Part shown: in pieces, positions 8,920-17,371 of the stretch
Layout of the letters: each line of letters opens with the position of its first letter
Position numbering within the stretch: position 1 is the first letter of the stretch
Origin: Rhizobiaceae bacterium
GTDB lineage: Bacteria > Pseudomonadota > Alphaproteobacteria > Rhizobiales > Rhizobiaceae
Assembly (NCBI GenBank): GCA_028279875.1
Contig: JANQMU010000061.1
Coordinates: forward strand, 1 to 64,000
DNA length: 64,000 bases
Direction: 5' to 3'
Program-made: the position numbers and the translations under genes
Notes under the pieces: generated by a model
Database searches by the model: none
What the model saw: the letters and a program-made list of their open reading frames with translations, nothing else
What the model was told of the DNA's origin: nothing

Positions 8920-10164
8920 GTGGCAGACGAACACATCACGATCTTTGCCAATGCCGGCATCGTCGACGGGTCATTGGAGACACGCCGCGACGGGATGCAT
9001 GTGCTGGTCCGCAACGGCACAATCGAAGCCGTTGACGACCGCGAGATCAGGGCGCAAGCGGGCCGGCTGATCGATCTGAAAGGCAAGACTCTCATGCCCG
9101 GCCTGATCGACTGCCACGCCCATGTCTGCGCGACGACCGTTCGGCTTGGCGACAATGCCCTGTTGCCGGACTCGCTCGTCACGGCGAAGTCCATGCACAT
9201 CATGAAGGGCATGCTAAAGCGTGGCTTCACCACCGTTCGCGATCTCGGTGGTGCCGATTTCGGCCTCCAGCAGGCGGTCGCAGAGGGCCTGATTGCCGGA
9301 CCGCGCCTGGTGATTTGCGGCAAGGGGTTTTCGCAGACCGGTGGGCATTCCGATTTCCGCGGACGGTATGACGACCGACCGTCCGGGTGGCTGCTGTCCC
9401 GACTTGGTGCGCTTGGGGCGGTCGTCGACGGCATCGAGCCGCTCCGGGCCGCAATCCGGGACCAGATCAGGCGCGGCGGCCAGTTTGTCAAGCTGATGGC
9501 CAATGGCGGTGTCGCCTCACCGACCGATCCGGTCAATTTCTTCGGGTTTTCGCGGGCCGAGATCGAGATGGCCGTCGAGGAGGCGGCGATGGCCCGGACC
9601 TATGTTTCCGGCCATCTCTATACGGCTGAATCCATTCTAAGGGGCATTAATTGCGGCATTGCCTGCGTCGAGCACGCGACGCTGGTCGATGACGAGGCGG
9701 CACGGGCGATCAAGGCGGCCGGTGCCTTCGCCGTGCCGACATTGATCATTTTCGAGAGCCTGAACCGGGAGGGCGCGGCACTTGGCCTTCCGCCCGAATC
9801 CGTCGCCAAGATAGACGGGGTCAGGCGGCCGGGCCTGGCGTCTCTCGAAACACTCAGGGCAGCCGGCGTCACCATGGGATACGGCACCGACCTTTTGGGC
9901 GCGCTGCACACATACCAGTCGGAGGAATTCGTGCTGCGGGACCAGGTCCTGCCGACGCATGAGGTTATCCGCTCCGCGACCCTGGACGCAGCAAAGGTGC
10001 TGCGGATGGAAGGCCGGATCGGCTGCATTGCGCCGGGCGCCTATGCCGACCTTATTGTCGTCGACGGCAACCCGCTCAAGGACATTTCCCTGCTGACGCG
10101 GCAGGGCGCGCATATTCCACTCATCATGAAGGAGGGCTCGATCATCAAAGACGATCTGACATAG
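8920..10164 (+). CDS. Amidohydrolase family protein (imidazolonepropionase/prolidase-like)
   Basis: 414 aa with a GTG start directly after the previous stop and GGAGG in the right place. A composite beta-sandwich plus TIM barrel with a complete binuclear-metal ligand set: His66 and His68 (DCHAH), Lys191 (FVKLMANGG; carboxylated Lys in this subgroup), His232 (SGHLY), His252 (VEHAT) and Asp324 (YGTDLLG). These enzymes hydrolyse cyclic amides, N-acyl or peptide bonds. The substrate is unknown; the neighbours suggest it opens a lactam, amide or similar ring and feeds carboxylates to the FAD oxidase and DapA-type lyase. Confidence 0.9.
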   Translation: MADEHITIFANAGIVDGSLETRRDGMHVLVRNGTIEAVDDREIRAQAGRLIDLKGKTLMPGLIDCHAHVCATTVRLGDNALLPDSLVTAKSMHIMKGMLKRGFTTVRDLGGADFGLQQAVAEGLIAGPRLVICGKGFSQTGGHSDFRGRYDDRPSGWLLSRLGALGAVVDGIEPLRAAIRDQIRRGGQFVKLMANGGVASPTDPVNFFGFSRAEIEMAVEEAAMARTYVSGHLYTAESILRGINCGIACVEHATLVDDEAARAIKAAGAFAVPTLIIFESLNREGAALGLPPESVAKIDGVRRPGLASLETLRAAGVTMGYGTDLLGALHTYQSEEFVLRDQVLPTHEVIRSATLDAAKVLRMEGRIGCIAPGAYADLIVVDGNPLKDISLLTRQGAHIPLIMKEGSIIKDDLT

Positions 10165-10270
10165 CCCCGCCGGGGAACCGAGTATCCGGGCATCGACGAA
10201 GCGCCCGGGCGTCATCCGGCAGCAGAAAAATCAAATGCCGCGATTCAATCCGAAAACAGGGAGGACAGTC

Positions 10271-11416
10271 ATGTCCAACATCACCAAAAGTCCCGCACTG
10301 CATGCATGCGCCATGGGTCTCAGCCTGCTGCTCGCCGCAGGCGGCGCACAAGCCGAGACCATTGAATTCAACGCCAGCAACTGGCAGCCGGAGAGCACCG
10401 CGCTGGTGCAAAACGGCTATAAGGAATGGGCCGCTCATCTTGAGGACATCTCCAATGGAACGTTGAAAGCCAAGGTTTTCAACGGGTCGGTCCTGCTGCC
10501 CCCGGCGGCGCATTTGAGTGGCGTGCGGGACGGCATCGCCCAGGTCGCGTTCCACGCCGGGACCTACACGCCGGCCGACATTCCGCTGGACAACATCCTG
10601 GCCCAGCTGGCCTTCAACTATGCGGACAATTTCGTCGCAACCCTGGCGGTCACAGACATCAACATGAACGATGCCGAGCTCCAGGCGCAGTGGGACCGGC
10701 ACAACATCGTGTTCGGCGGCGGTTTTGCAACCATTCCCTATCGCCTGTTCTGCACCACCAAGGTGACGTCGCTGGCGGATCTGGAAGGCAAGAAGCTGCG
10801 CATGCCGGGATCGGTTCATTCCGACTGGGCCAAGAGTGTCGGGGCCGTGCCGGTGAATGTCCCGTCATCGGAAATGTATAGCGGCCTTGAAAAGGGTCAG
10901 TTGGACTGCGCCTCCAACACGATCGAACAGTTGAAAACGAGTTCGCTCTGGGACATCGCCAAATATACGACGATGGTCGAGCTCGGCATTTACTATGCCG
11001 GCTATGAATGGGGCATCAACAAGGACTTCTGGAAAAGCCTCAGCGATGAACAGCGCCGGTGGATGTTCGATGCGTTTTCGCTGGCGATGGCGCGCACCAT
11101 GATGGGCTACGTCAAGGCCGGCGAGGCGGTGCTGGAAGAAGTCGCATCCATGGGTGTCACGGTCTACGAGCCCGAGGCTGACCTGAAAAAATCAATCACC
11201 GACTTCAAGGCAAACGCCACCGCGGCGGCGATCAAGGTCGGCACCGAGAAATTCAAGGTGGCCAATGCCGCGGACCTCGTTGACCGTTTCGAGGCGACGA
11301 TCGCCAAATGGGAAGCCCTGCTTGCCGATGTCGATCGGACCGACGAGGCGGCGGTCGCCGCACTGGTCAAATCGGAGATTTACGACAAGATCGACGTCTC
11401 GACCTACGGCCAATAG
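10271..11416 (+). CDS. TRAP transporter substrate-binding protein (DctP family)
   Basis: 381 aa periplasmic binding protein. The Sec signal peptide is about 1-30, ending AGGAQA before ETIEF. The mature part has the DctP core: WAAHLEDISNGTLKAKVF, the loop-and-strand LADLEGKKLRMPG in which the conserved arginine binds the ligand carboxylate, and DIAKYTTMVELGIYYAG. The ATG at 10271 with GGGAGGA is the start. It feeds the DctQM subunits encoded next, so the imported ligand is probably an organic acid consumed by the upstream enzymes. A 10-bp stem hairpin follows the stop. Confidence 0.93.
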   Translation: MSNITKSPALHACAMGLSLLLAAGGAQAETIEFNASNWQPESTALVQNGYKEWAAHLEDISNGTLKAKVFNGSVLLPPAAHLSGVRDGIAQVAFHAGTYTPADIPLDNILAQLAFNYADNFVATLAVTDINMNDAELQAQWDRHNIVFGGGFATIPYRLFCTTKVTSLADLEGKKLRMPGSVHSDWAKSVGAVPVNVPSSEMYSGLEKGQLDCASNTIEQLKTSSLWDIAKYTTMVELGIYYAGYEWGINKDFWKSLSDEQRRWMFDAFSLAMARTMMGYVKAGEAVLEEVASMGVTVYEPEADLKKSITDFKANATAAAIKVGTEKFKVANAADLVDRFEATIAKWEALLADVDRTDEAAVAALVKSEIYDKIDVSTYGQ

Positions 11417-11423
11417 CAAAAGC

Positions 11424-11463
11424 GCTCCCGCCCTTTCCGGCCCGTGCCGCAAGGGGCGGGAGC
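11424..11463 (+). terminator. Intercistronic hairpin after dctP
   Basis: Perfect 10-bp stem (GCTCCCGCCC at 11424-11433, GGGCGGGAGC at 11454-11463) with a 20-base loop, between the binding-protein stop and the DctQ start. There is no strong U-run, so it is more likely a partial terminator or an mRNA 3'-end stabiliser that raises binding-protein output over the membrane subunits. Confidence 0.6.
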
Positions 11464-11489
11464 TGCCTTTCGGAACCCGGACCGACACC

Positions 11490-12005
11490 ATGACCAAAGC
11501 AATCCAGGGAGCCTCGAAGCTCCTGTCCTATATCGCGGCGCTGTGCCTGTTCCTGATGATGGTCCAGATCGTTCTCGACGTCGTTCTCAAATATGTGTTC
11601 AACGCGCCCATCGAAGGAAATCTCGAGATCGTGTCGTTCTATTACATGGTCGCGGTGGTTTTTCTGCCGCTCGCCATGGTCGAACTGCGCCATGAACACA
11701 TCAATGTGGACCTCTTCGTCCAGATGGCTCCAAAGGGCGTTCAGCGCTACGTCTACGCCTTCTCGTCGGTTCTGACCGCGGCCTTCTTTGCGCTTCTGTC
11801 CTACCAGACCTTCATCGACGCGGTGAATTCGACCCGCACCGGGGAAGTGATGATGGGGACCAGCCTGGTTTCCATCTGGCCGAGCCGATGGGCGCTGCCG
11901 ATCGGCATGGGACTGATCTGCCTTGCGACGTTGAACCACGCCTGGCGGTCGATCACGCAAAGCGATTTCGATCCGACGCCGCAATCGCCCGAACTGCAGG
12001 CTTGA
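11490..12005 (+). CDS. TRAP transporter small permease subunit (DctQ)
   Basis: 171 aa, four predicted transmembrane helices (about 14-36, 48-68, 89-111, 130-152). The DctQ signature lies between helices 1 and 2 and in helix 2 (EGNLEIVSFYYMVAVVFLPLA), and the short loop motif SIWPSRWALPIG precedes helix 4. It forms the membrane complex with DctM and uses the sodium gradient to take up the DctP ligand. It lies between dctP and dctM in the same direction; 19 bases separate it from dctM. Confidence 0.9.
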   Translation: MTKAIQGASKLLSYIAALCLFLMMVQIVLDVVLKYVFNAPIEGNLEIVSFYYMVAVVFLPLAMVELRHEHINVDLFVQMAPKGVQRYVYAFSSVLTAAFFALLSYQTFIDAVNSTRTGEVMMGTSLVSIWPSRWALPIGMGLICLATLNHAWRSITQSDFDPTPQSPELQA

Positions 12006-12024
12006 GGATGGCTGACGGGCACGG

Positions 12025-13335
12025 ATGATGGACAATCTCACGATCGGATTTGCCGCCCTTGGCGGCGGATTGCTGCTGATGGCTGTGCGGGTTCAGATCG
12101 GCGCCGCGCTCGGCATCGTTTCCTTCATCGGAATCGCGGCCATCTTGAACATGAAGGCGGCCTTCGGCATCGTCACGGCGGTTCCGTTCTATTTTGTCGG
12201 CGACTGGAACCTGACGGCCGTTCCGATGTTCCTGCTGATGGGCTACGTCGCCTCATCGGCCGGGTTGACGGCCGGACTGTTCCACGCCATGCGGCTGTTT
12301 CTGTCGCGCCTGCCGGGCGGGCTGGGCGTTGCCAGCGTCGGCGCCTGCGCCCTGTTTGCAGCAGCCTCCGGCTCCAGTGTCGCGACATCTTCGGCGATGG
12401 CCCGCATCGCGACACCGGAAATGCTCAAATATAAATATAACCCGGGCCTTGCCAGCGGTGTCGTCGCGGCATCCGGAACGCTCGGCTCGCTGATCCCGCC
12501 CAGCATCCTGATGGTGCTGTTCGGCTATTTCGCCGAGGTCTCCATTGCCAAGCTGTTTGTGGCCGGCTTCCTGCCGGGCCTGATCTCCGCGCTGCTCTAT
12601 ATGGGCATGATCGTCGGTCGGTCGATTGCCGATCCCAGGCTGGCGCCGGCGCTCGACGAGCATCCGAGCTGGTCGGAAATGCGGGCCGCTCTGAAGGAAA
12701 TCTGGCCGCTTCCGCTGCTGATCGGCGGGGTGCTGGTGGGCATCTTCACCGGCATCTTCACGCCGACGGAAGCCGGCGCCGTCGGTGCGCTGCTGGCCAT
12801 GGTCATCGCCGCCACACGGGGCAAACTGAACCGGGCCGTTCTGCGGACGGCGTTCTTTCAAACGCTCAGCGGAACCTCCGGCATCTTCATGGTGGTGATC
12901 GGCACGGTACTGCTGACCCGCCTGGTCGCCCTTTCCGGCATGGCCGATTTCATGGCCGATACGATGCTGTCTTTGGGAACGAACGATATCCTGCTGATCG
13001 TGATGATTGCCGTAATTTATGTCGTCCTCGGCATGTTCGTCGATTCCATCGGATTGATGCTGCTGACCCTGCCGATCCTGCTGCCGGTCGTGCGCGAGGC
13101 GAATATGGACCTCATCTGGTTCGGCATCATCGTCATCAAGCTGCTGGAGATCGGACTGGTGACCCCGCCGGTCGGCCTGAATGTCTATGTCATCAAGGGC
13201 GCGCTGGGCGAACTGGTGACGCTCCAGCAGATATTCAGGGGAATCTGGTGGTTCATCGTCATGGACATCGTCGCCCTGGCCGTCATCGTCGCCTTTCCGC
13301 AGCTTTCACTCTGGCTGCCGGGTTTCATGCAATAA
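12025..13335 (+). CDS. TRAP transporter large permease subunit (DctM)
   Basis: 436 aa, about 12 hydrophobic segments. It has the DctM signatures VPMFLLMGYVASSAG, the glycine/serine-rich FAAASGSSVATSSAMA, the Na-site region ASGTLGSLIPPSILMVLFG, and near the end GMFVDSIGLMLLTLPILLP and EIGLVTPPVGLNVYVIKG. Two ATGs in a row offer equivalent starts (12025 or 12028). It ends the TRAP operon and converges with the FAH-family gene; no strong terminator was seen in the 24-base gap. Confidence 0.92.
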   Translation: MMDNLTIGFAALGGGLLLMAVRVQIGAALGIVSFIGIAAILNMKAAFGIVTAVPFYFVGDWNLTAVPMFLLMGYVASSAGLTAGLFHAMRLFLSRLPGGLGVASVGACALFAAASGSSVATSSAMARIATPEMLKYKYNPGLASGVVAASGTLGSLIPPSILMVLFGYFAEVSIAKLFVAGFLPGLISALLYMGMIVGRSIADPRLAPALDEHPSWSEMRAALKEIWPLPLLIGGVLVGIFTGIFTPTEAGAVGALLAMVIAATRGKLNRAVLRTAFFQTLSGTSGIFMVVIGTVLLTRLVALSGMADFMADTMLSLGTNDILLIVMIAVIYVVLGMFVDSIGLMLLTLPILLPVVREANMDLIWFGIIVIKLLEIGLVTPPVGLNVYVIKGALGELVTLQQIFRGIWWFIVMDIVALAVIVAFPQLSLWLPGFMQ

Positions 13336-13359
13336 AGGCGTTGCAGGGAACCGGAAACG

Positions 13360-14310
13360 TCAAAGAGCTTCCGCCGGTCCGGACACCGTATTGCTCAAAA
13401 CGCCGATCTCGACGATCTCACACTCGATTTCATCGCCCGGCAGGCAGTAGCGCGTGGCTGGCGTCAAGCCCGGCGGGCTTGTCCACGTGCCGCCGAGGTC
13501 CCTGTCCACCGACCAGGCCGTTCCCGCCGGGGTGCCGGTAAGGATCACCATGCCGGGCTTCAAGGTGAAGTTGATCGAAAAGAAATGTACCAGTTCGGCG
13601 CAGGTCCAGATCATCTCCGACGTGCTCGCCTGCTGGCGCAACTCGCCGTTAACGCGGCTGCGCAGCGTCAGTCGCTGAGGGTCGGGAACCTCATCGGCCG
13701 TGATGATCACCGGACCGAGCGGCAGGCTGGTATCGAAGGCCTTGCCACTTCCCAGCTCATACCAGGTCATGCCCTCGGGCGTTCGGCGAACCTGCCGGTC
13801 GCGGGCCGTCACATCATTGGCGACCGTGTAACCGAAAACATGGTCCAGCGCATTGGCCGCCGCAATGTGGCGACCTGCCCGGCCGATGACGACGGCAAGC
13901 TCCGCCTCGCAATCGAGTTTTTGGGTGTGCACGGGATCGCAGATAATGTGATCGCCCGGGCCGATGACGCAGTCTGCGGTCTTGACGAAGAACTCGGGCT
14001 CTCTGCCGCTGAGCGGCGTGTTGGCCTTTTCGGCATTATGGGAACGGTAGTTCGACCCTGAACAAAGGACCGTCGACGGCATCAACGGTGCTTCCAGATC
14101 CACTGAGGAGAGCGGAATTCGCGCCTCCGGCGGCGCTGTTACGGAGAGCCCTTGCGCCGCTTTCAGAGCCGGTGCACCCGCTGCAATAAGGTCGGTCATC
14201 GTGCTGAACATGTCCGGCAGTCCGCCGGCCGCCAGGAGATCGATGACGATCTCACCGGATAAAACGCCTACCCGCTGGGCACCATCACTGGAAAATCTAC
14301 ACAGTCGCAT
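13360..14310 (-). CDS. Fumarylacetoacetate hydrolase family protein (first copy)
   Basis: 316 aa. The FAH C-terminal fold occupies about 75-305: LCSGSNYRSHNAEKA at its start, the metal-binding acidic pair in KLDCEAELAVVIG, VFGYTVANDVTARD, and MVILTGTPAGTAW as the oxyanion-hole/active-site loop near the end. Members cleave C-C bonds of beta-diketo acids or isomerise/hydrolyse keto acids (acylpyruvases, OPET decarboxylase, 2-keto-3-deoxy sugar acid hydratases). GAGGGAA precedes the ATG. It lies just downstream of the GntR gene on the same strand and is probably co-transcribed with it. Confidence 0.88.
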   Translation of the reverse strand: MRLCRFSSDGAQRVGVLSGEIVIDLLAAGGLPDMFSTMTDLIAAGAPALKAAQGLSVTAPPEARIPLSSVDLEAPLMPSTVLCSGSNYRSHNAEKANTPLSGREPEFFVKTADCVIGPGDHIICDPVHTQKLDCEAELAVVIGRAGRHIAAANALDHVFGYTVANDVTARDRQVRRTPEGMTWYELGSGKAFDTSLPLGPVIITADEVPDPQRLTLRSRVNGELRQQASTSEMIWTCAELVHFFSINFTLKPGMVILTGTPAGTAWSVDRDLGGTWTSPPGLTPATRYCLPGDEIECEIVEIGVLSNTVSGPAEAL

Positions 14311-14357
14311 CGGGTTCCCTCAATTTCAGCGCGATGTTGCCGTGAGGGCAGAGAGCC

Positions 14358-15107
14358 TCAGCCGGTGGACGCCCCCGGATCGGTGCCCAGCCCCGATGTC
14401 GCGTCCGACAGCAGCGAGGCGGTCAGCCCGAAATGACGTTCGGTCAATTCGCAGGCCAGATCGACATTGCGCGCCAGGGCCGCGTCGGCAATGGCCTGAT
14501 GCTCGGCGTTAAGATCGCGCTCCCCGAGCTTCCTGTAAACTGACGCCCGCCGGTAGCGTTCACATTGATCATGCAATCCGCCACGCACCCGCAGCAGCCA
14601 TCGCGATCCGCAGGCCGAAACAATGGCCGTGTGGAACGCGCTGTTGGCCTGTTCCCAGGCATCGATCACGCCGTCCTGTGCCTGCAGGAGCGCGGCATCC
14701 TCCTTTTTCATGACATAGCTTGCGGCAACGATGCCGGCTTCCCAGTCTGTTCCACCCTGCGTGATCGACAGCCGCAGCGCCGCCGTCTCAACGGCGATTC
14801 GCGCCCTGTTGAGGTCCTCGAACTCGTTCAGGTCGAGCGGGGCGACGGTAAAACCACGATTGCCCTCGGCCAGGACCAGTTGATCGGCCGCCAGCATCTG
14901 CAGAGCTTCGCGCAGTGGCGTCGGGCCGACATTGTAGATCGTCTTGAGCTTTTCGATACGCAACCGCTCTCCGGGGCGGCGCACACCCCGGATGATGTCC
15001 ACCCGAAGCGCCTTGCAGGCCGCCTGCGCCAGCGTGTTGCCGGCGTCGAGCGTCACATGGGTCGGGGAACAATCCCTGTCGAGCTGCCTGGCTGAATTCT
15101 CGGTCAA
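14358..15107 (-). CDS. GntR family transcriptional regulator (FCD type)
   Basis: 249 aa from a TTG at 15107 that has AGAGGA six bases upstream; a GTG at 15152 would add 15 residues with a poor ribosome site. The N-terminal winged HTH includes VDIIRGVRRPGERLRIEKL and NVGPTPLREALQMLAADQL. The C-terminal FCD domain has the helical pattern AFHTAIVSACGSRWLL, where the His takes part in metal/ligand binding, and ends ELTERHFGLTASLL. It lies between two FAH-family genes, upstream of one and divergent from the other, so it probably represses both. Confidence 0.87.
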   Translation of the reverse strand: MTENSARQLDRDCSPTHVTLDAGNTLAQAACKALRVDIIRGVRRPGERLRIEKLKTIYNVGPTPLREALQMLAADQLVLAEGNRGFTVAPLDLNEFEDLNRARIAVETAALRLSITQGGTDWEAGIVAASYVMKKEDAALLQAQDGVIDAWEQANSAFHTAIVSACGSRWLLRVRGGLHDQCERYRRASVYRKLGERDLNAEHQAIADAALARNVDLACELTERHFGLTASLLSDATSGLGTDPGASTG

Positions 15108-15151
15108 TGGGTTTCCTCTTATGCGCGAACCAAATCCGCTCGATCCTAGCA

Positions 15152-15166
15152 CAGTTTTTCAAACTG
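15152..15166. promoter_or_regulatory. Candidate GntR operator
   Basis: Perfect-arm palindrome CAGTTT-ttc-AAACTG between the GntR gene (start 15107) and the divergent FAH gene, just before the putative -35 of the latter; a further CAGTTT lies at 15179. Position fits autoregulation by this regulator. Confidence 0.45.
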
Positions 15167-15169
15167 CAT

Positions 15170-15197
15170 TTGACAGGGCAGTTTCTATATGTATTCT
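15170..15197 (+). promoter_or_regulatory. Putative sigma70 promoter of the FAH-TTT operon
   Basis: Perfect -35 TTGACA at 15170-15175 and a -10-like TATTCT at 15192-15197, 16 bases apart, 23 bases before the ATG at 15221. Read from sequence only. Confidence 0.45.
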
Positions 15198-15220
15198 ATT
15201 TTTATCGAGAAAAATAAATA

Positions 15221-16111
15221 ATGTCGAGAGAAATGAAATTCGTCACGTTCGAGTTGGCCGGAAAGACAGCGGCGGGATATGTGGATGGCGAACAGATTGT
15301 CGTCTGTGATACGGGGCCGGATGCCGGCTTCGCCGTGCGGGCCCTCATCGAAGCCGGCACTGAGGGTATCAAAGCCTGGTCGGACGCCGGGTCTGCCGGC
15401 GCGCGCCGCGTTGCGCTGGAGGATGTCAGGCTGCTGGCGCCGATTCCGGAGCCGCGGCGCGATATCTTCTGCGTCGGCAAGAATTATCACGCCCATGCGG
15501 CGGAGTTTCATTCCAGCGGCTTTGACTCCGGTGCACGGGAAGAAGTGCCGAGCGCGCCCGTCATCTTCACCAAGGCGACCACCAGCGTGGTCGGCCCCGA
15601 TGCGGTTGTCATGGGGTCCTACGACCCGACCGGCACCGTCGACTATGAAGGCGAACTGGCGGCCGTCATCGGCAAAAGAGCATTCCGGGTCGGCAAGGAC
15701 ACCGCCCTCGATCATGTTTTCGGCTATGTCATCGTCAACGATGTCACATCCCGCGAACTGCAGCGGCATCATAATCAGTGGGTCATCGGCAAGGGCATCG
15801 ACACGTTTTGTCCGATGGGGCCATGGATCGCCACAGCCGACGAGATCGGCGACCTTGCGACGCTGGAATTGACGACACGGATCAATGGCGAGGTCCGGCA
15901 GAAGGCTTCGGTTTCGGACCTGATTTTCGACATTCCGACGCTGATTGAAACCATGTCGCGCACGATGACGCTCCTGCCGGGCGATATCATCGCAACCGGT
16001 ACACCCGTGGGGGTCGGGATCGGCTTCAAACCCCCGAAATATCTTGTCAAGGGAGACCGGATGAGCGTCAGCATCACCGGCCTCGGAGAGCTGAACAACA
16101 CAATCGGCTGA
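15221..16111 (+). CDS. Fumarylacetoacetate hydrolase family protein (second copy)
   Basis: 296 aa. FAH-fold signatures are IFCVGKNYHAHAAEF, metal-site residues in DYEGELAAVIGKRA, VFGYVIVNDVTSRELQ, and LLPGDIIATGTPVGVG near the end. The short N-terminal domain resembles that of 2-keto-3-deoxy-L-fuconate or ureidoglycolate-lyase-like members more than human FAH. A second ATG at 15233, with GAGAG before it, is an equally good start. The gene is followed after 65 bases by tctC in the same direction, which suggests the TTT substrate is processed by this enzyme. Confidence 0.88.
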   Translation: MSREMKFVTFELAGKTAAGYVDGEQIVVCDTGPDAGFAVRALIEAGTEGIKAWSDAGSAGARRVALEDVRLLAPIPEPRRDIFCVGKNYHAHAAEFHSSGFDSGAREEVPSAPVIFTKATTSVVGPDAVVMGSYDPTGTVDYEGELAAVIGKRAFRVGKDTALDHVFGYVIVNDVTSRELQRHHNQWVIGKGIDTFCPMGPWIATADEIGDLATLELTTRINGEVRQKASVSDLIFDIPTLIETMSRTMTLLPGDIIATGTPVGVGIGFKPPKYLVKGDRMSVSITGLGELNNTIG

Positions 16112-16176
16112 TGAAATCACGGGCGGATTTTGTCAACACACCGACGTACTCGCCCGACCACCTCAGGGAGGAAAAA

Positions 16177-17259
16177 ATGATGAGAACACTTTCATTCGCA
16201 ACGGCCGCCGCCGCGTTCATGAGTCTGGCAATGGCCCCGGCAATCGCGCAGGACGATTATTTCGCCGGCAAGACCATCGATGTGATCGTGCCGTTCGGAC
16301 CCGGCGGCGCGACCTTCGTCTCGGCCAAGTTTCTGGAGCCATTTTTTGAAAAGCACCTGCCGGGCAATCCCGAGATCAATGTCATCGATCGGCCCGGCGG
16401 TGGCTCGCTGCTCGGCGCAAACTGGTTCGAACAGAATGCCAAATCCGACGGCACGACGATCCTGTTCACCACCTCGTCGACAGCCAACCCATTTGTGCTG
16501 GGTCAAAAGGGTGTCGAATACAAGCTGGCCGACTACCGGGTCGCCTACAGCCATCCCTTCAGCGCCGTGGCCTATGTCTCCCCGTCAACGGGTGTGAAAG
16601 ACGCCGCCGATATCAGGAATTCAAAAACACCCCTGGTCTATGGCGGCATTGCCGCGGCCGCCTCCGACCTACCCGGACTGTTGTCCTTCGAAGTGCTGGA
16701 TCTCGATGTTAAGGCGGTGCTCGGCTTCAATGGCCGCGGTCCGGTTCGCCTTGCCTTCGAACAGGGCGAGGTCAATTTCGACTACCAGTTCACGCCGGTC
16801 TATCTGACCCAGGTCGTGCCGTCAGTGGCGGACGGGACTGCCGTGCCGCTGTGGACCGGCGGCAGCACGGATGCCGATGGCAAGCTGACCCAGCGCGATC
16901 CGATCGCGCCGGAACTGCCATCGGTCTTCGAGGTCTATGAGGAACTGAACGGCTCCGCACCGTCAGGCATCGAGTGGGAAGCCTTCCAGGGCATTGCCTC
17001 GGTCACCTATGCCTATGGTCTGACCGGTTACATGAAGCCCGACACGCCGCAGGAGGTCCTGGACATCTTCGCCGAGGCGGTGGCTGCCATCAATGCCGAT
17101 CCTGAATTCCAGGCCGAAAGCGAGAAGGTCACCAATGGCGCGCGACTGAATGCCGGGCCGGCGACGGAAGCCGCGATCAAGGCGGCGCTGTCGCCCTCCG
17201 AAGAGGTGAAGACCTATCTGCGGACCCTGCTCAGCGACAAATACGGCGTCCAGTTCTGA
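16177..17259 (+). CDS. Tripartite tricarboxylate transporter substrate-binding protein (TctC/Bug family)
   Basis: 360 aa periplasmic binding protein. The signal peptide is residues 1-25, ending PAIAQ before DDYFAGK. The body shows the Bug pattern: IDVIVPFGPGGATFVSAKFL, NVIDRPGGGSLLGANWF and DGTTILFTTSSTANP, where main-chain contacts clamp a carboxylate. GGGAGG lies 5-8 bases from the start. The ligand is a carboxylate not identifiable from sequence. It pairs with the TctA/TctB fusion encoded next. Confidence 0.9.
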   Translation: MMRTLSFATAAAAFMSLAMAPAIAQDDYFAGKTIDVIVPFGPGGATFVSAKFLEPFFEKHLPGNPEINVIDRPGGGSLLGANWFEQNAKSDGTTILFTTSSTANPFVLGQKGVEYKLADYRVAYSHPFSAVAYVSPSTGVKDAADIRNSKTPLVYGGIAAAASDLPGLLSFEVLDLDVKAVLGFNGRGPVRLAFEQGEVNFDYQFTPVYLTQVVPSVADGTAVPLWTGGSTDADGKLTQRDPIAPELPSVFEVYEELNGSAPSGIEWEAFQGIASVTYAYGLTGYMKPDTPQEVLDIFAEAVAAINADPEFQAESEKVTNGARLNAGPATEAAIKAALSPSEEVKTYLRTLLSDKYGVQF

Positions 17260-17276
17260 CGCACACGCTGCACCGA

Positions 17277-17300
17277 CCCGGCCATCTGTGCCGGGCCGGG
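17277..17300 (+). terminator. Intercistronic hairpin after tctC
   Basis: 7-bp stem (CCCGGCC / GGCCGGG) with a 10-base loop, in the 112-base gap between tctC and tctA. No U-run. Same position relative to the binding-protein gene as the hairpins in both TRAP operons. Confidence 0.45.
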
Positions 17301-17371
17301 AGCACGTTTCCGCCACAGTCGCGTTGCGGCCGGACAACGTGTAGTCTGACGGTGTGTAAAAGGTCGCGATC

